Part shown: positions 8,071 through 16,890 of the stretch, piece after piece | Position numbering within the stretch: the first letter of the stretch is position 1 | Layout: the number at the start of each line of letters is the position of its first letter | Assembly (NCBI RefSeq): GCF_019334305.1 | Contig: NZ_JAHWGH010000013.1 | Coordinates: 1-37,765, forward strand | Length of the DNA: 37,765 nt | From: Rossellomorea orangium | Lineage (GTDB): Bacteria; Bacillota; Bacilli; Bacillales; Bacillaceae_B | Direction of reading: 5' to 3' | Notes under the pieces: model-generated | The model's database searches: none | Told to the model about the DNA's origin: nothing | Seen by the model: the letters and a program-made list of their open reading frames with translations, nothing else | Made by a program: the position numbers and the translations under genes

Positions 8071-8466
8071 TTAGTTTACCATTCTTTGTGCTTCAAGAAG
8101 TTGGAATGTACGAACCTTTCTCGGAAGGAATCGTCTGATTTCATCTTCATTGTACCCTACTTGAAGACGTTTTTCATCAAGAATGATTGGCCGTCTTAAA
8201 AGTCCCGGGTTTTTCTGGATTAGTTCAAACAATTCTTGAAGTGGCAGAGTTTCTAAGTCTACATTAAGTTTTTGGAATGTTTTAGAACGGGTCGAAATGA
8301 TTTCATCCGTTCCATCCTCAGTCATACGGAGGATTTCTTTAATTTCATCGATACTTAATGGTTCAGAAAATACGTTGCGTTCTGTATATGGAATCTCATG
8401 CTCTTCTAACCAAGCTTTTGCCTTACGACAAGATGTACAACTAGGTGAAGTGAATAATGTAACCAC
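8071..8466 (-). CDS. spx: Transcriptional regulator Spx
   Basis: A 131-residue ArsC-fold regulator that binds the alpha C-terminal domain of RNA polymerase and switches on thiol-oxidative stress genes. The redox switch Cys10-x-x-Cys13 is present in [20 protein letters not shown]. Highly conserved blocks include [22 protein letters not shown] and [19 protein letters not shown]. The usual start is GTG at 8466, with GGGAG about 12 bp upstream, a rather long spacing; a nearby ATG is out of frame. Its protein is removed by SpxH and ClpXP (spxH lies at 784-1650). A promoter at 8565-8593 and a cre-like site in the leader are noted separately. The upstream neighbour is yjbC, as in B. subtilis. Confidence 0.97.
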   Translation of the reverse strand: MVTLFTSPSCTSCRKAKAWLEEHEIPYTERNVFSEPLSIDEIKEILRMTEDGTDEIISTRSKTFQKLNVDLETLPLQELFELIQKNPGLLRRPIILDEKRLQVGYNEDEIRRFLPRKVRTFQLLEAQRMVN

Positions 8467-8510
8467 GAATCATTCACACTCCCTTAAGGATTTTTTAATA
8501 TAGATCTTTA

Positions 8511-8524
8511 TTTAAACGTTTACA
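8511..8524 (-). promoter_or_regulatory. cre-like site in the spx leader
   Basis: The minus strand reads TGTAAACGTTTAAA, 13 of 14 positions of the CcpA consensus TGWAARCGYTWNCW. It lies about 35-48 nt downstream of the expected spx transcription start and 45 bp before the GTG. A roadblock-type catabolite site is possible. The prediction rests on motif match only. Confidence 0.35.
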
Positions 8525-8564
8525 GTTATTTAAAATTAGTTTAAATAAGAAATCTCTATTATGT

Positions 8565-8593
8565 ATTATACATGAATAACTGACCATTGAATA
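8565..8593 (-). promoter_or_regulatory. Predicted spx promoter (extended -10)
   Basis: On the minus strand ATGTATAAT gives a perfect TATAAT at 8565-8570 with an upstream TG. A weak -35, TATTCA (8588-8593), lies 17 bp away. A TTGACA further upstream (near 8611) may mark a second promoter. Confidence 0.5.
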
Positions 8594-8720
8594 TAGTTTT
8601 AACTAATTTGTCAAATTTCTTATACATAGGTTTAACACAGCTATATGGATTGTTTATACTATACATTTACCCGGTATGGCTTCGGCTTAAACATACATTT
8701 TGACCTTTCATTTTTTCATT

Positions 8721-8758
8721 TAGAAAACCTTATTGCGAATAGACAATAAGGTTTTCTA
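8721..8758 (-). terminator. Terminator of yjbC
   Basis: A perfect 15-bp stem, 8721-8735 with 8744-8758, has an 8-base loop and lies 2 bp after the yjbC stop. The T-rich end of the stem itself supplies the U-tract. It separates yjbC from spx, which therefore relies mainly on its own promoter. Confidence 0.82.
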
Positions 8759-8760
8759 TA

Positions 8761-9333
8761 TTATAAGTTTTTCAATACATCCCCATCACGGTCATTATCT
8801 TTCTTTAACACTTCTTCGACGGGTTGGTACGATGCACCATAAAATTTCTGATCATTGTACGTATGGATCAATTCATACGTTTTCTTCATAGACTCGAAGA
8901 TAAGGTCCTCAGATTCATGGTTTGGAGCCCAATAAAGGATTTCCATTTCATTAATTTCGTTTGTGGCTAGTGATCGGCGTGCATATCCGATACTGACAGC
9001 ATGTTCAAAGCCTTCACGTTTATAAAACTTTAAGCGCTTTTCAGTATCTGTATCATCATAGTCCACCGGCTCGACTTCCAGAATAATTGCCTTCTTCTTC
9101 TCTTTTAACTGCTCAAGTAATTTATGTCCAAGCCCTTGTCCGCGTGCATCCTTTGAAACAAAGAGATAATCGATAAAAATAAAATCCTCCAGTTCCGCAT
9201 ACATAAGGACATGATGGGGACCTTCATCTTTGTGATAAATGTCGCTTCTTTCTCTCAGCAGTGATTCGAGATGTTCCTTTGATTTCATTTCCTCTACAGG
9301 GAAATATTGATTTAATTTTTCATACCAGTGCAT
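8761..9333 (-). CDS. yjbC: GNAT-family acetyltransferase YjbC
   Basis: A 190-residue GNAT-fold protein. The acetyl-CoA loop is visible as DARGQGLGHKLLEQL (about residues 62-76), preceded by FIFIDYLFVSK and followed by KAIILEVEPVDYDDTDTEKRLKFYKREGF. The C-terminal extension (GYARRSLATNEINEMEILYWAP and SYQPVEEVLKKD) is characteristic of YjbC. The substrate is unknown. AAGGAG lies 7 bp before the ATG at 9333. It is located upstream of spx on the same strand, the conserved yjbC-spx arrangement; in B. subtilis the pair is stress-induced. Here a strong terminator lies between them. The intergenic region 9334-9587 shows no gene and no convincing promoter. Confidence 0.9.
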   Translation of the reverse strand: MHWYEKLNQYFPVEEMKSKEHLESLLRERSDIYHKDEGPHHVLMYAELEDFIFIDYLFVSKDARGQGLGHKLLEQLKEKKKAIILEVEPVDYDDTDTEKRLKFYKREGFEHAVSIGYARRSLATNEINEMEILYWAPNHESEDLIFESMKKTYELIHTYNDQKFYGASYQPVEEVLKKDNDRDGDVLKNL

Positions 9334-9587
9334 GGATCTACTCCTTCAACATGTTTTTTTTATAAACCATTGACTAACGGGATACCATTATGATTCTCAA
9401 GAATGATTTGTTTATGTTAGATGTTAGTCTTATCCGTGGGATAATAATACGGAATCACAGGCTAACTGCCCGTGAAGGGGATTATGTGGTTGAAAGCGGT
9501 TAATCTTACCAATACTTTAATGATAACAATATCTCGTTGACTTTTCAAATGGAAAGGCCTGCTTAAGAGATATCTACCCTAAATGAA

Positions 9588-9621
9588 AAAGACTGACCTG
9601 GGTCTTTTCAGGTCAGTCTTT
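9588..9621. terminator. Terminator of the DUF4015 gene
   Basis: A perfect 13-bp stem AAAGACTGACCTG (9588-9600) with CAGGTCAGTCTTT (9609-9621) has an 8-base loop. A/T-rich ends on both sides allow bidirectional function. It lies 4 bp after the stop of the gene at 9626-10825. It shares the word GACTGACCT with the spx terminator. Confidence 0.88.
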
Positions 9622-9625
9622 TCTA

Positions 9626-10825
9626 TCATGGCGTGTAGTCTACGCCTTCAGTGTAGGAATTTCCGGCGTCCCAAAGAAGGAATTCGTTTATTCCCTGATC
9701 ATTTAGTGCTTTTATTTGTGCTTCAACTTCAGCTTTTCCATACGGTTTATAATTTCCGCTTCCCAACCACGATGCTGTGAAGTCCTGAAGCCAAGGTCTG
9801 GAGATAGGTTTATTCTTTAGTTCAGCTATTTTCGCCTTCTCCACTTTCGAATATTCAGTTATTAGTTCATATGGTTGTAAATCAGGTTTGGCAATTCCGA
9901 AATAAGGTGTCCAGTGACTCGGATAGATCATGGAAGAAATGACATCTACATTTTCCGCTATCTTTGAGAAGTTCTGGCCGATTCCAGGTGCTTCCGGCAG
10001 GGTTGCCGTGTAACCAAAGATATCGACGGATACTTTAACACCATATGGATCTAGTTTCTTGTGGGCATATTCAACAAAGTCTGTAACGGCATGCACACGC
10101 TTTTGCACATTATCAATGTCCTCTTTCGCATATTCCCCTCCATTATATTTCAGCTCATCATCACGCTTCTCGAAACCTTCAGGGAATCGAACATAGTCAA
10201 ACTGGATCTCCTGAAATCCCATTTTGGCTGCTTCTATGGCGATACCCACATTGTAATCCCAAACCTCTTTGAGGAATGGATTGACGAAGGAATCTCCCCC
10301 TCCATTTGACCAGACCTTATCACCGTCTTTAAACGACAAGTCCGGTCTTTGATTGGCAAGGACCGTATCCTTGAAAACAACCACCCTTGCAATTGGATAG
10401 ATTTTCTTTTCCTCTAATGTCTTTAACATAGCTTTCGGGTCCTTAATATAGGGCTGCCCCACTTTAGCGTATGGAGAAGATGGTTCAGGTTCATATGTCA
10501 GGTTCCCAACATCATCCTTAATATCGATGACCATTGCATTTAGATCAGTGTCATCCATTAATTTGGTTAGAGTATCAAATCGTGCTCCACCAGCTGAATG
10601 TGCTGTGACATAAACTCCCCTAATTGCGTCCGGATATTCGAATTTCAAGCCGGAATCGTATACAAAGCGGGGTACTGGACTTGTTATCTCTTTTTTACTC
10701 ATCGAGAGCGTTCTCTTCTCATGGCTTTTAGCCGAGCCACCTTCAGCAGCGTGTGCTGATCGAAACGGCATGACGCATAATGTGACTAAACATAACGATG
10801 TCGCTACCTTACTCCATTTCAACAT
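9626..10825 (-). CDS. Secreted putative glycoside hydrolase (DUF4015/GHL13 family)
   Basis: A 399-residue exported protein. The signal peptide has a Lys start, the hydrophobic stretch VATSLCLVTLCVM and cleavage around SAHA-AEGG (residue about 27). The mature part is a TIM-barrel typical of the putative glycosidase family PF13200: YVTAHSAGG, LNAMVIDIKDDVGNLTYE, YPIARVVVFKD, FQEIQFDYVRFPEG (a likely acidic catalytic region), VSVDIFGYT, SSMIYPSHWTPYFG and the end NEFLLWDAGNSY. The substrate is unknown; a cell-wall or exopolysaccharide glycan is plausible. GAGGAGAG precedes the ATG. It is monocistronic, lying between the opp terminator and yjbC, and is not at this position in B. subtilis. The 10826-11002 gap shows nothing I can name. 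Confidence 0.88.
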   Translation of the reverse strand: MLKWSKVATSLCLVTLCVMPFRSAHAAEGGSAKSHEKRTLSMSKKEITSPVPRFVYDSGLKFEYPDAIRGVYVTAHSAGGARFDTLTKLMDDTDLNAMVIDIKDDVGNLTYEPEPSSPYAKVGQPYIKDPKAMLKTLEEKKIYPIARVVVFKDTVLANQRPDLSFKDGDKVWSNGGGDSFVNPFLKEVWDYNVGIAIEAAKMGFQEIQFDYVRFPEGFEKRDDELKYNGGEYAKEDIDNVQKRVHAVTDFVEYAHKKLDPYGVKVSVDIFGYTATLPEAPGIGQNFSKIAENVDVISSMIYPSHWTPYFGIAKPDLQPYELITEYSKVEKAKIAELKNKPISRPWLQDFTASWLGSGNYKPYGKAEVEAQIKALNDQGINEFLLWDAGNSYTEGVDYTP

Positions 10826-11002
10826 TAATCTCTCCTCTATAAAATAAGCTTTCTAGTAAATTATGTAACTCCCTATTCTATTCTAACAAGGAAATTACTT
10901 GTAAGAAAAGGGTTAATCCACCTAGTATGTCGAAATTTCCAAGGAAATGAATGATCTTCTATATATTTTATGCCTTTCTTTAAATATAAGAAGGCATCCA
11001 TG

Positions 11003-11030
11003 AAAAAAGCTCCCCTTATGAAGGGAGCTT
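11003..11030 (-). terminator. Terminator of the opp operon
   Basis: An 8-bp stem AAGCTCCC (11007-11014) with GGGAGCTT (11023-11030) is followed on the minus strand by TTTTTTCATGG. It starts 12 bp after the oppF stop. Confidence 0.9.
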
Positions 11031-11041
11031 CTTTCACTTTA

Positions 11042-11977
11042 TTAGTTTTTGTAAGATGCTTGATATTGGGCAAATTCTTTCTCAGAACAGTATACGAAAT
11101 GTCCCGGGACCACTTCCCGCATCTCAGGATTATCATCCTCTGTATAGTTATGAACAGCTGGATTATATTCTTTTCTTCTGCGTGTGCGCTCATACTCAGG
11201 ATCTGGTAACGGAATCGCAGATAGAAGCGATTGAGTATAAGGATGAAGCGGGTTTTTGTACAGGGCATCACTTGTTGTCAGTTCAACCAGCTTACCATAA
11301 TACATAACACCGATACGGTCACTTATATATTTTACCATTGAAAGATCATGGGCAATGAACAGATATGTTAAACCCTTCTCTTTTTGAAGCTCTTGCATCA
11401 GGTTAACAACTTGCGCTTGGATTGAAACGTCAAGGGCTGAGATCGGCTCATCGGCTATGATGAAATCAGGATCCACCGCCAGTGCACGGGCAATTCCGAT
11501 ACGCTGACGTTGACCACCTGAGAATTCATGCGGGTAGCGGCCGGCATGCTCTTTATTCAATCCTACAGTCTCTAAAAGTTCATGAACTTTCTTCAGACGT
11601 TCTTGTTTAGAAGTTGCCAATCCGTGGATATCTATCCCTTCAGCAATGATATCGGCAACTTTCATTCTTGGATTCAGACTCGCATAAGGATCCTGGAAGA
11701 TCATTTGCATTTTTCGGTTGAATTTCTTTAATTGAGAACGTGACTTTTTACCATGTACATCCTCACCATCAAATAGAACCTGACCGTCTGTTGCATCATA
11801 CAACCGAATGATTGTACGGCCGGTCGTTGATTTTCCACAACCTGACTCACCAACAAGTCCAAGGGTTTCACCTTTATAAATATCAAAGCTGATATCGTCA
11901 ACCGCTTTAACCATATTCGGTTTTCCTGGATTGAAATACTGTTTAAGATTTTTAATTTCTAATAATTTTTCTGCCAT
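11042..11977 (-). CDS. oppF: Oligopeptide ABC transporter ATP-binding protein OppF
   Basis: A 311-residue cytosolic ATPase, one of the two non-identical nucleotide-binding subunits of the Opp permease. Walker A is GESGCGKST (43-51), the signature is FSGGQRQRIGIARAL, and Walker B is DFIIADEPISALD. The H-loop follows in LFIAHDLSMVKYISD, and a C-terminal oligopeptide/dipeptide domain contains NPLHPYTQSLLSAIPLPDP. The ATG overlaps the oppD stop by one base (TAATG), and GAGGGGG inside oppD serves as SD, so the two are translationally coupled. It is the last gene of the operon. In B. subtilis, Opp also imports signalling peptides for competence and sporulation. Confidence 0.97.
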   Translation of the reverse strand: MAEKLLEIKNLKQYFNPGKPNMVKAVDDISFDIYKGETLGLVGESGCGKSTTGRTIIRLYDATDGQVLFDGEDVHGKKSRSQLKKFNRKMQMIFQDPYASLNPRMKVADIIAEGIDIHGLATSKQERLKKVHELLETVGLNKEHAGRYPHEFSGGQRQRIGIARALAVDPDFIIADEPISALDVSIQAQVVNLMQELQKEKGLTYLFIAHDLSMVKYISDRIGVMYYGKLVELTTSDALYKNPLHPYTQSLLSAIPLPDPEYERTRRRKEYNPAVHNYTEDDNPEMREVVPGHFVYCSEKEFAQYQASYKN

Positions 11978-13047
11978 TATAAACGAACCCCCTCAACAAG
12001 TACCGGTTCTTTAAAGTTTGACGGCATTTGTCTTTGTCTTACTTTCACTGCTTCCGGAGGCTCGACCTGTGGAGCACTCGGGTGCAGTAACCAGGACTTC
12101 ACATAGTGAGTATCTGATACCTGGTAATATGGCGGCTCTTGTTCAAAGTCCACTTTCAATGCATACTCACTGCGAAGAGCGAATGCATCTCCCTTAGGTG
12201 GATTCAATAAATCAGGAGGAGTACCAGGGATTGCAACCAGCTCCTGCTCGCCTTCTGTATCCGTTGTAGGCATAGAACCGATCAATCCCCATGTGTATGG
12301 ATGACGTGGGTCGTAGAAAATTTCATCTACAGTCCCGGTTTCTACGATTTGACCTCCATACATGACCGCAACGCGATCGGCAACATTTGCCACAACCCCT
12401 AAATCATGGGTGATGAAAATGATAGATGTTTCGATTTTATTTTGAAGATCCTTCATCAATTCTAGGATTTGAGCCTGAATCGTCACATCCAATGCCGTTG
12501 TTGGCTCATCGGCAATAAGGATTTTTGGATTACAAGCAAGGGCAATCGCGATGACAACACGCTGACGCTGACCACCTGAGAATTGGTGAGGATATTGTTT
12601 GAAACGAGTATCTGGACTTGGAAGACCTACTAATTTCAAGAGTTCAATGGCACGTTTCTTCGCATCATTTTTACTCATGTTTTGATGTTTCACAAGAGGT
12701 TCCATGATCTGTTTCCCGATTGTCATCGTAGGATTTAAAGACGTCATTGGATCCTGGAAAATCATTGAGATGTCTTTTCCACGGATCTTTTGCATATCTT
12801 TCTCAGGAAGCTTAGCTAAATCTTTTCCTTCAAAAAGGATCTCTCCACCTTTGATGAAACCAGGTGGATTTGGAATCAATCTCATAAGGGCTTTCGTTGT
12901 AACGGACTTCCCGGAACCCGATTCCCCTACGATTGCTAATGTTTCACCTTTATCCAAATGGAAATCTACACCACGGACAGCCTGTACTTCCCCTCCATGC
13001 GTATTGAAGGAGACGTGTAGATCGTTCACTTCTAAAATTTTTGACAT
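11977..13047 (-). CDS. oppD: Oligopeptide ABC transporter ATP-binding protein OppD
   Basis: A 356-residue ATPase partner of OppF. Walker A is GESGSGKS (41-48), the signature is FSGGQRQRVVIAIAL, and Walker B is KILIADEPTTALD. The switch His is in IIFITHDLGVVANVAD. The C-terminal oligo_HPY region contains DPRHPYTWGLIGSMP and PGTPPDLLNPPKGDAFALR; the Cys usually found here in cluster-binding homologues is not obvious. GGGAG lies 8 bp before the ATG. It follows oppC by 18 bp and overlaps oppF by one base. Full length. Confidence 0.97.
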   Translation of the reverse strand: MSKILEVNDLHVSFNTHGGEVQAVRGVDFHLDKGETLAIVGESGSGKSVTTKALMRLIPNPPGFIKGGEILFEGKDLAKLPEKDMQKIRGKDISMIFQDPMTSLNPTMTIGKQIMEPLVKHQNMSKNDAKKRAIELLKLVGLPSPDTRFKQYPHQFSGGQRQRVVIAIALACNPKILIADEPTTALDVTIQAQILELMKDLQNKIETSIIFITHDLGVVANVADRVAVMYGGQIVETGTVDEIFYDPRHPYTWGLIGSMPTTDTEGEQELVAIPGTPPDLLNPPKGDAFALRSEYALKVDFEQEPPYYQVSDTHYVKSWLLHPSAPQVEPPEAVKVRQRQMPSNFKEPVLVEGVRL

Positions 13048-13065
13048 AATATTTTCTCCCTTCTA

Positions 13066-14091
13066 CTACTTACGCATTTTCGGATCAAGTGCATCACGCA
13101 ATCCATCTGCCATTAGGTTGAAGCTTAGAATGACCAATGAAATGACTGCTGAAGGCACTAACATCATGTGAGGAAAAGACTGAATAGATCTGTATCCTTC
13201 ATTGACTAGTGATCCAAGAGACGCTCTCGGTGGTGCAATCCCCAGTCCGATAAAGCTTAAGAATGCTTCTGTATAAATTGCTGAAGGTACTGTAAACATC
13301 GTTGTAATGATAACAGGCCCCATAACGTTAGGAAGCAAATGCTTAAAGATTAAACGGTTGCTTGTGGCACCTAGTGTTCTAGAAGCTAAAACAAATTCCT
13401 GGTTCTTTAATTGAAGCACTTGCCCACGGACTATCCTTGCCATACCTGTCCATCCGGTAATAACCATCGCCATTGTGATTGAGAATATACCCGGTTCGAA
13501 TACCAGGATAAAGAGGATGACGACAATTAAGTTTGGGATACCGACAAGGATTTCAATAATACGTTGCATGACGTTATCTACTCTTCCACCATAATAAGCT
13601 GAAATACCACCGTATGAGATCCCAATTATAAAGTCGATGACAGCAGCTAGCAAACCGATATATAGTGAAATCCGGGTACCGTTCCATGTACGAGTCCATA
13701 GGTCACGACCCAAGTCATCTGTACCGAACCAGTAGTTTTCTTTAATATCTCTTGCCTCATACACATCGAAGCCATCCGCATCCTTCCCGTCAAATGGCAG
13801 CCACCCAATTCCTGAAAGCGCTTCAATTTTTGGAGGAAGCTTTGCATGACGGATGTTTTGATCACTGAAACTATACTTATTCATCATTGGACCAAAGATG
13901 GCAAAGAACACAATAATCGCTGTGATGATAATCCCAACAACGGCACCCTTATTTTTACGTAAACGGATCCAAGAATCTTGCCAAAAACTCAAGCTTGGAC
14001 GTGATATTTTTTCAGCTTCGTCTCCCCTAGCCTGTTGAGGTTGGAAGAGGTCTGGACTAAGCTGTTCTAAATTCTTATTGTTATCTCCCAT
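13066..14091 (-). CDS. oppC: Oligopeptide ABC transporter permease OppC
   Basis: A 341-residue inner permease subunit. The cytosolic N-terminus leads into the OppC_N segment (SFWQDSWIRLRKNKGAVVG, then a membrane helix at about 50-70). A long external loop carries YWFGTDDLGRDLWTRTWNG, the family signature. The transport domain has about five further helices and an EAA-type loop SRTLGATSNRLIFKHLLPN. The C-terminus is LMADGLRDALDPKMRK. GGAGGGAAG lies before the ATG, which overlaps the oppB stop by one base. It forms the membrane channel with OppB. Confidence 0.97.
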   Translation of the reverse strand: MGDNNKNLEQLSPDLFQPQQARGDEAEKISRPSLSFWQDSWIRLRKNKGAVVGIIITAIIVFFAIFGPMMNKYSFSDQNIRHAKLPPKIEALSGIGWLPFDGKDADGFDVYEARDIKENYWFGTDDLGRDLWTRTWNGTRISLYIGLLAAVIDFIIGISYGGISAYYGGRVDNVMQRIIEILVGIPNLIVVILFILVFEPGIFSITMAMVITGWTGMARIVRGQVLQLKNQEFVLASRTLGATSNRLIFKHLLPNVMGPVIITTMFTVPSAIYTEAFLSFIGLGIAPPRASLGSLVNEGYRSIQSFPHMMLVPSAVISLVILSFNLMADGLRDALDPKMRK

Positions 14092-15020
14092 TATTTCTTC
14101 CCTCCAGCTATGCGAATACGTGGATCAATGATTCCATAAAGAATATCTACCAAAAAGATTACAGCAATAAATAAAGCACTGAAGAAAAGGGTAATTCCCA
14201 TAATTACAGTGTAATCATTCGTATTAATGGCTAATACAAATTGCTCTCCTAGTCCTGGTACAGCAAAGATGCGTTCAATGACAAGAGTTCCAGTCATTAT
14301 ACCGACAGTCATAGGACCTATAATAGTCACAATAGGGATCATAGCATTTCGCACAGCATGCTTTAAAATCGTTCCTGTCTTAGAAATACCTTTTGCAGTT
14401 GCTAGTAATATATAATCAGAGTTTAATATTTCCAGCATTTCAGTCCTCATAAATCGGGCAATCGTTGCTACCACGAACACTGTAAGGGAAAGAGTAGGTA
14501 AAATAGTATGTTTAAACTCACCCCATAGTGCAACAGGTAGCCATTCCAGTTTCACCCCAACATAATATTGGAGCAATCCTGCAAATACGAACGACGGTAT
14601 TGAAATCCCGATAACCGCTAAGAAAGTCGAACCGTAATCCAGCCAGGTGTTATGCTTGATGGCTGCAATAATACCAATCAGTAAACCTAGGAAAGTACCT
14701 AATACCATAGCTTGGAAACCAAGAAGTGCGGAAGGACCAATACGATCTCCGATGATCTGCGTAACTTTTCGATTATCGTATTGGAAGGATAACCCCAAGT
14801 CACCTTTCGCTAAGCCAACCATATAGTTGATATATTGTTCTGGCAGCGGGTCATTAAGACCGTATTTATCAAGGATGATTTGTTGTTGCTCCGGAGTCAG
14901 CCTTTCTGTGTTTTGAAGTGGAGATCCAGGTAGGAGCTTCATCAGAAAGAAAGTGGCGGTTGCAATGATAAGCAAAGTGATGATCATATAAACGATACGT
15001 TGAATTGTATATTTGACCAT
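14091..15020 (-). CDS. oppB: Oligopeptide ABC transporter permease OppB
   Basis: A 309-residue permease subunit with six predicted membrane helices. The N-terminus MVKYTIQRIVYMIITLLII is the typical OppB first helix, followed by FLMKLLPGSP. The periplasmic segment LTPEQQQIILDKYGLNDPLPEQY and the EAA loop LLATAKGISKTGTILKHAVRN are family-typical. AAAGGGGGG gives a strong SD 7 bp before the ATG. It is separated from oppA by 173 bp with a stem-loop (15135-15164). That spacing is typical of operons where the binding protein is made in excess over the membrane subunits. Confidence 0.97.
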   Translation of the reverse strand: MVKYTIQRIVYMIITLLIIATATFFLMKLLPGSPLQNTERLTPEQQQIILDKYGLNDPLPEQYINYMVGLAKGDLGLSFQYDNRKVTQIIGDRIGPSALLGFQAMVLGTFLGLLIGIIAAIKHNTWLDYGSTFLAVIGISIPSFVFAGLLQYYVGVKLEWLPVALWGEFKHTILPTLSLTVFVVATIARFMRTEMLEILNSDYILLATAKGISKTGTILKHAVRNAMIPIVTIIGPMTVGIMTGTLVIERIFAVPGLGEQFVLAINTNDYTVIMGITLFFSALFIAVIFLVDILYGIIDPRIRIAGGKK

Positions 15021-15134
15021 TCTTTAGCCCCCCTTTTTTTATCTTATTTTTTCTACATTTCTAATTATAGCGATATTCGACAAATTTTCAATGTATTTTT
15101 ACTTTTTTGATAATTATCGACATTCACTGGAAAA

Positions 15135-15164
15135 GGAGAGCATATGCCTATGCATACGCTCTCC
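15135..15164 (-). terminator. Intra-operon stem-loop between oppA and oppB
   Basis: A 13-bp stem, GGAGAGCATATGC (15135-15147) with its near-complement (15152-15164, one mismatch), has a 4-base loop and is followed on the minus strand by TTTTCC. The weak U-tract suggests partial termination or protection of the oppA mRNA 3' end, giving more OppA than OppBCDF (inference). Confidence 0.7.
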
Positions 15165-15193
15165 CTTTTAAGGTTTGTCGAATGAGTTAAATA

Positions 15194-16846
15194 CTACTCA
15201 ATGTAAGCCCATTTGTATGATGCATCTGCACCAAATGAGTGACGTAACAGACCTTTAACATATGGACGCTCTAAGTAAGCAGATCCACGTTGATACATTG
15301 GGCTGATCGCTTGATCTTCAAAAAGGATCTTTTCAGCGTCAACCATTGCTTGCCAGCGAGCTTCAGGATCATCAAGAAGTTCACCTTTAGCTTGTTCGAT
15401 TAACTTGTCATATTCAGGATTTGAGTAACCCATTTGATTGTGAGCACCGTCAGTGACGAACATGTCAACAAATGTCATCGGATCTGGATAGTCAGGTCCC
15501 CAACCAGCGAATGAGAAGTCATATTGACCTTTAGATTCTAATTCAAGTTTTTGCTTGAATGGTTGAGCTTTGATTTTCACAGTTAAACCTTCTAGGTTTT
15601 GCTCAAGTTGTTCTTTTAAGAATTCACCGATTTTCTTAGAGCTGTCAGAATCGTAGTTAAGTAGTTCCAATTCAATAGAATCTTTACCTAACTCTTCTTT
15701 CGCTTTAGCCCAGTAATCTGCCGCTTTTTTAGCGTCAAATCCACCGAAATCGCCTACCGCTTCACGGTATTCAGTTCCATCAGGACCAGTTACGAAATCT
15801 TTTGGTACTAAGTAGTAAGCAGGAAGTGATCCGTTGTTAAGTAGTACGTCAACCATACCTTGCTTGTCATAAGCAGCATCGATTGCTTTACGTGCATTTA
15901 CGTTTTTCATTACTTCGTTCTTTTGGTTTAAACGAAGGAAGAATACAGATGTTTCAGCAAGTGTCTTGAAGTTTTCATCTGATTTGTATTTGTCTACAAA
16001 TTCAGCTGAAAGACCGGCAACATCCACTTTGTTTGTTTCGTATAAGTTAACACCTGTAGCAGTATCTTTAACTACGTTAAAGTTTACTTCATCTAATTTA
16101 ACAGCATCTGCTTCCCAGTAGTTGTCATTTTTAGATAATTTGTAGCTTTGTTCATGCTTCCACTCTGAAAGTGTGAATGGACCATTGTATAGAGCAGTGT
16201 CAGCTTCAAGACCGAACTTGTCGCCTTGAGACTCAACGAATTTTTGGTTTTGTGGATAGAATGTTGCGAAAGAAAGTAAAGCTTTGAAGTATGGTACAGC
16301 TGTTTCAAGCTGAACTTCTAAAGTTTTGTCATCTGTAGCTTTAACACCTAATTCTTCAACTGGTACTTCACCAGCATTTACTTTAGCAGCGTTTTTGATA
16401 TCGTACATGATGTACGCATACTCTGCACCAGTGTCAGGGTTTAAAGCTTTTTGCCAAGCGTAAACGAAGTCGTTAGCTGTAACGGGATCTCCGTTAGACC
16501 ATTTTGCATCACGGATCTTGAACGTGTATGTTTTACCATCTTCACTGATCTGTGGTTCTTCAGCAGCCATACCAAGTACAGCCTTGTCATCTTCACCTAA
16601 ACGGTAAAGACCTTCATAAACGTTGTTCATGATTTTGAATGAAACAGAGTCAGTTGCTAGAGTAGAGTCCATTGATGGGATCTCAGAACCCTCAAGTAAG
16701 TTAAGTACTTGTTCTTTCTTTTCGTCAGAACCGCCTGCACCTGATCCCTCTTCATTGCTGTCAGTTTTCTTGTCGCCGCCACAAGCCGCTAAGAAAGTAC
16801 TGAGAGCCAGAAGAAGAACCAGCAAGAATGAAAACTTTTTCTTCAT
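15194..16846 (-). CDS. oppA: Oligopeptide-binding lipoprotein OppA
   Basis: A 550-residue extracellular, lipid-anchored solute-binding protein (SBP family 5). The lipoprotein signal ends in the lipobox FLAAC with lipidated Cys22, followed by a Gly/Ser/Glu-rich linker. Family motifs are visible: NLLEGSEIPSMDS, NVYEGLYRL, YTFKIRDAKWSNGDPVTANDFVYAWQ (the SBP5 signature region), FSFAGWGPDYPDP and a C-terminal YQRGSAYLERPYVKGL. GAGGAGGT lies 10 bp before the ATG. It is first in the operon, transcribed from the promoter at 16914-16941, with a 14/15 CodY box just after the -10. It captures peptides for growth and possibly Phr-type signals. Confidence 0.97.
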   Translation of the reverse strand: MKKKFSFLLVLLLALSTFLAACGGDKKTDSNEEGSGAGGSDEKKEQVLNLLEGSEIPSMDSTLATDSVSFKIMNNVYEGLYRLGEDDKAVLGMAAEEPQISEDGKTYTFKIRDAKWSNGDPVTANDFVYAWQKALNPDTGAEYAYIMYDIKNAAKVNAGEVPVEELGVKATDDKTLEVQLETAVPYFKALLSFATFYPQNQKFVESQGDKFGLEADTALYNGPFTLSEWKHEQSYKLSKNDNYWEADAVKLDEVNFNVVKDTATGVNLYETNKVDVAGLSAEFVDKYKSDENFKTLAETSVFFLRLNQKNEVMKNVNARKAIDAAYDKQGMVDVLLNNGSLPAYYLVPKDFVTGPDGTEYREAVGDFGGFDAKKAADYWAKAKEELGKDSIELELLNYDSDSSKKIGEFLKEQLEQNLEGLTVKIKAQPFKQKLELESKGQYDFSFAGWGPDYPDPMTFVDMFVTDGAHNQMGYSNPEYDKLIEQAKGELLDDPEARWQAMVDAEKILFEDQAISPMYQRGSAYLERPYVKGLLRHSFGADASYKWAYIE

Positions 16847-16890
16847 CTTGAAATTGACCTCCTCGTAAATCTCATATTTATTTATCTTCT

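Noticed and set aside
9490..9504. Weak cre-like word TGAAAGCGGTTAAT between yjbC and the DUF4015 gene
   Set aside because: At least two mismatches at conserved positions and no promoter pair nearby.
10873..11271. Open frame on the minus strand after oppF
   Set aside because: It is a frame-shifted shadow of the oppF 3' end running through the terminator.
13813..13826. cre-like word TGAAAGCGCTTCAA inside oppC
   Set aside because: It lies deep in coding sequence, far from any promoter, and the codons fully explain the sequence.
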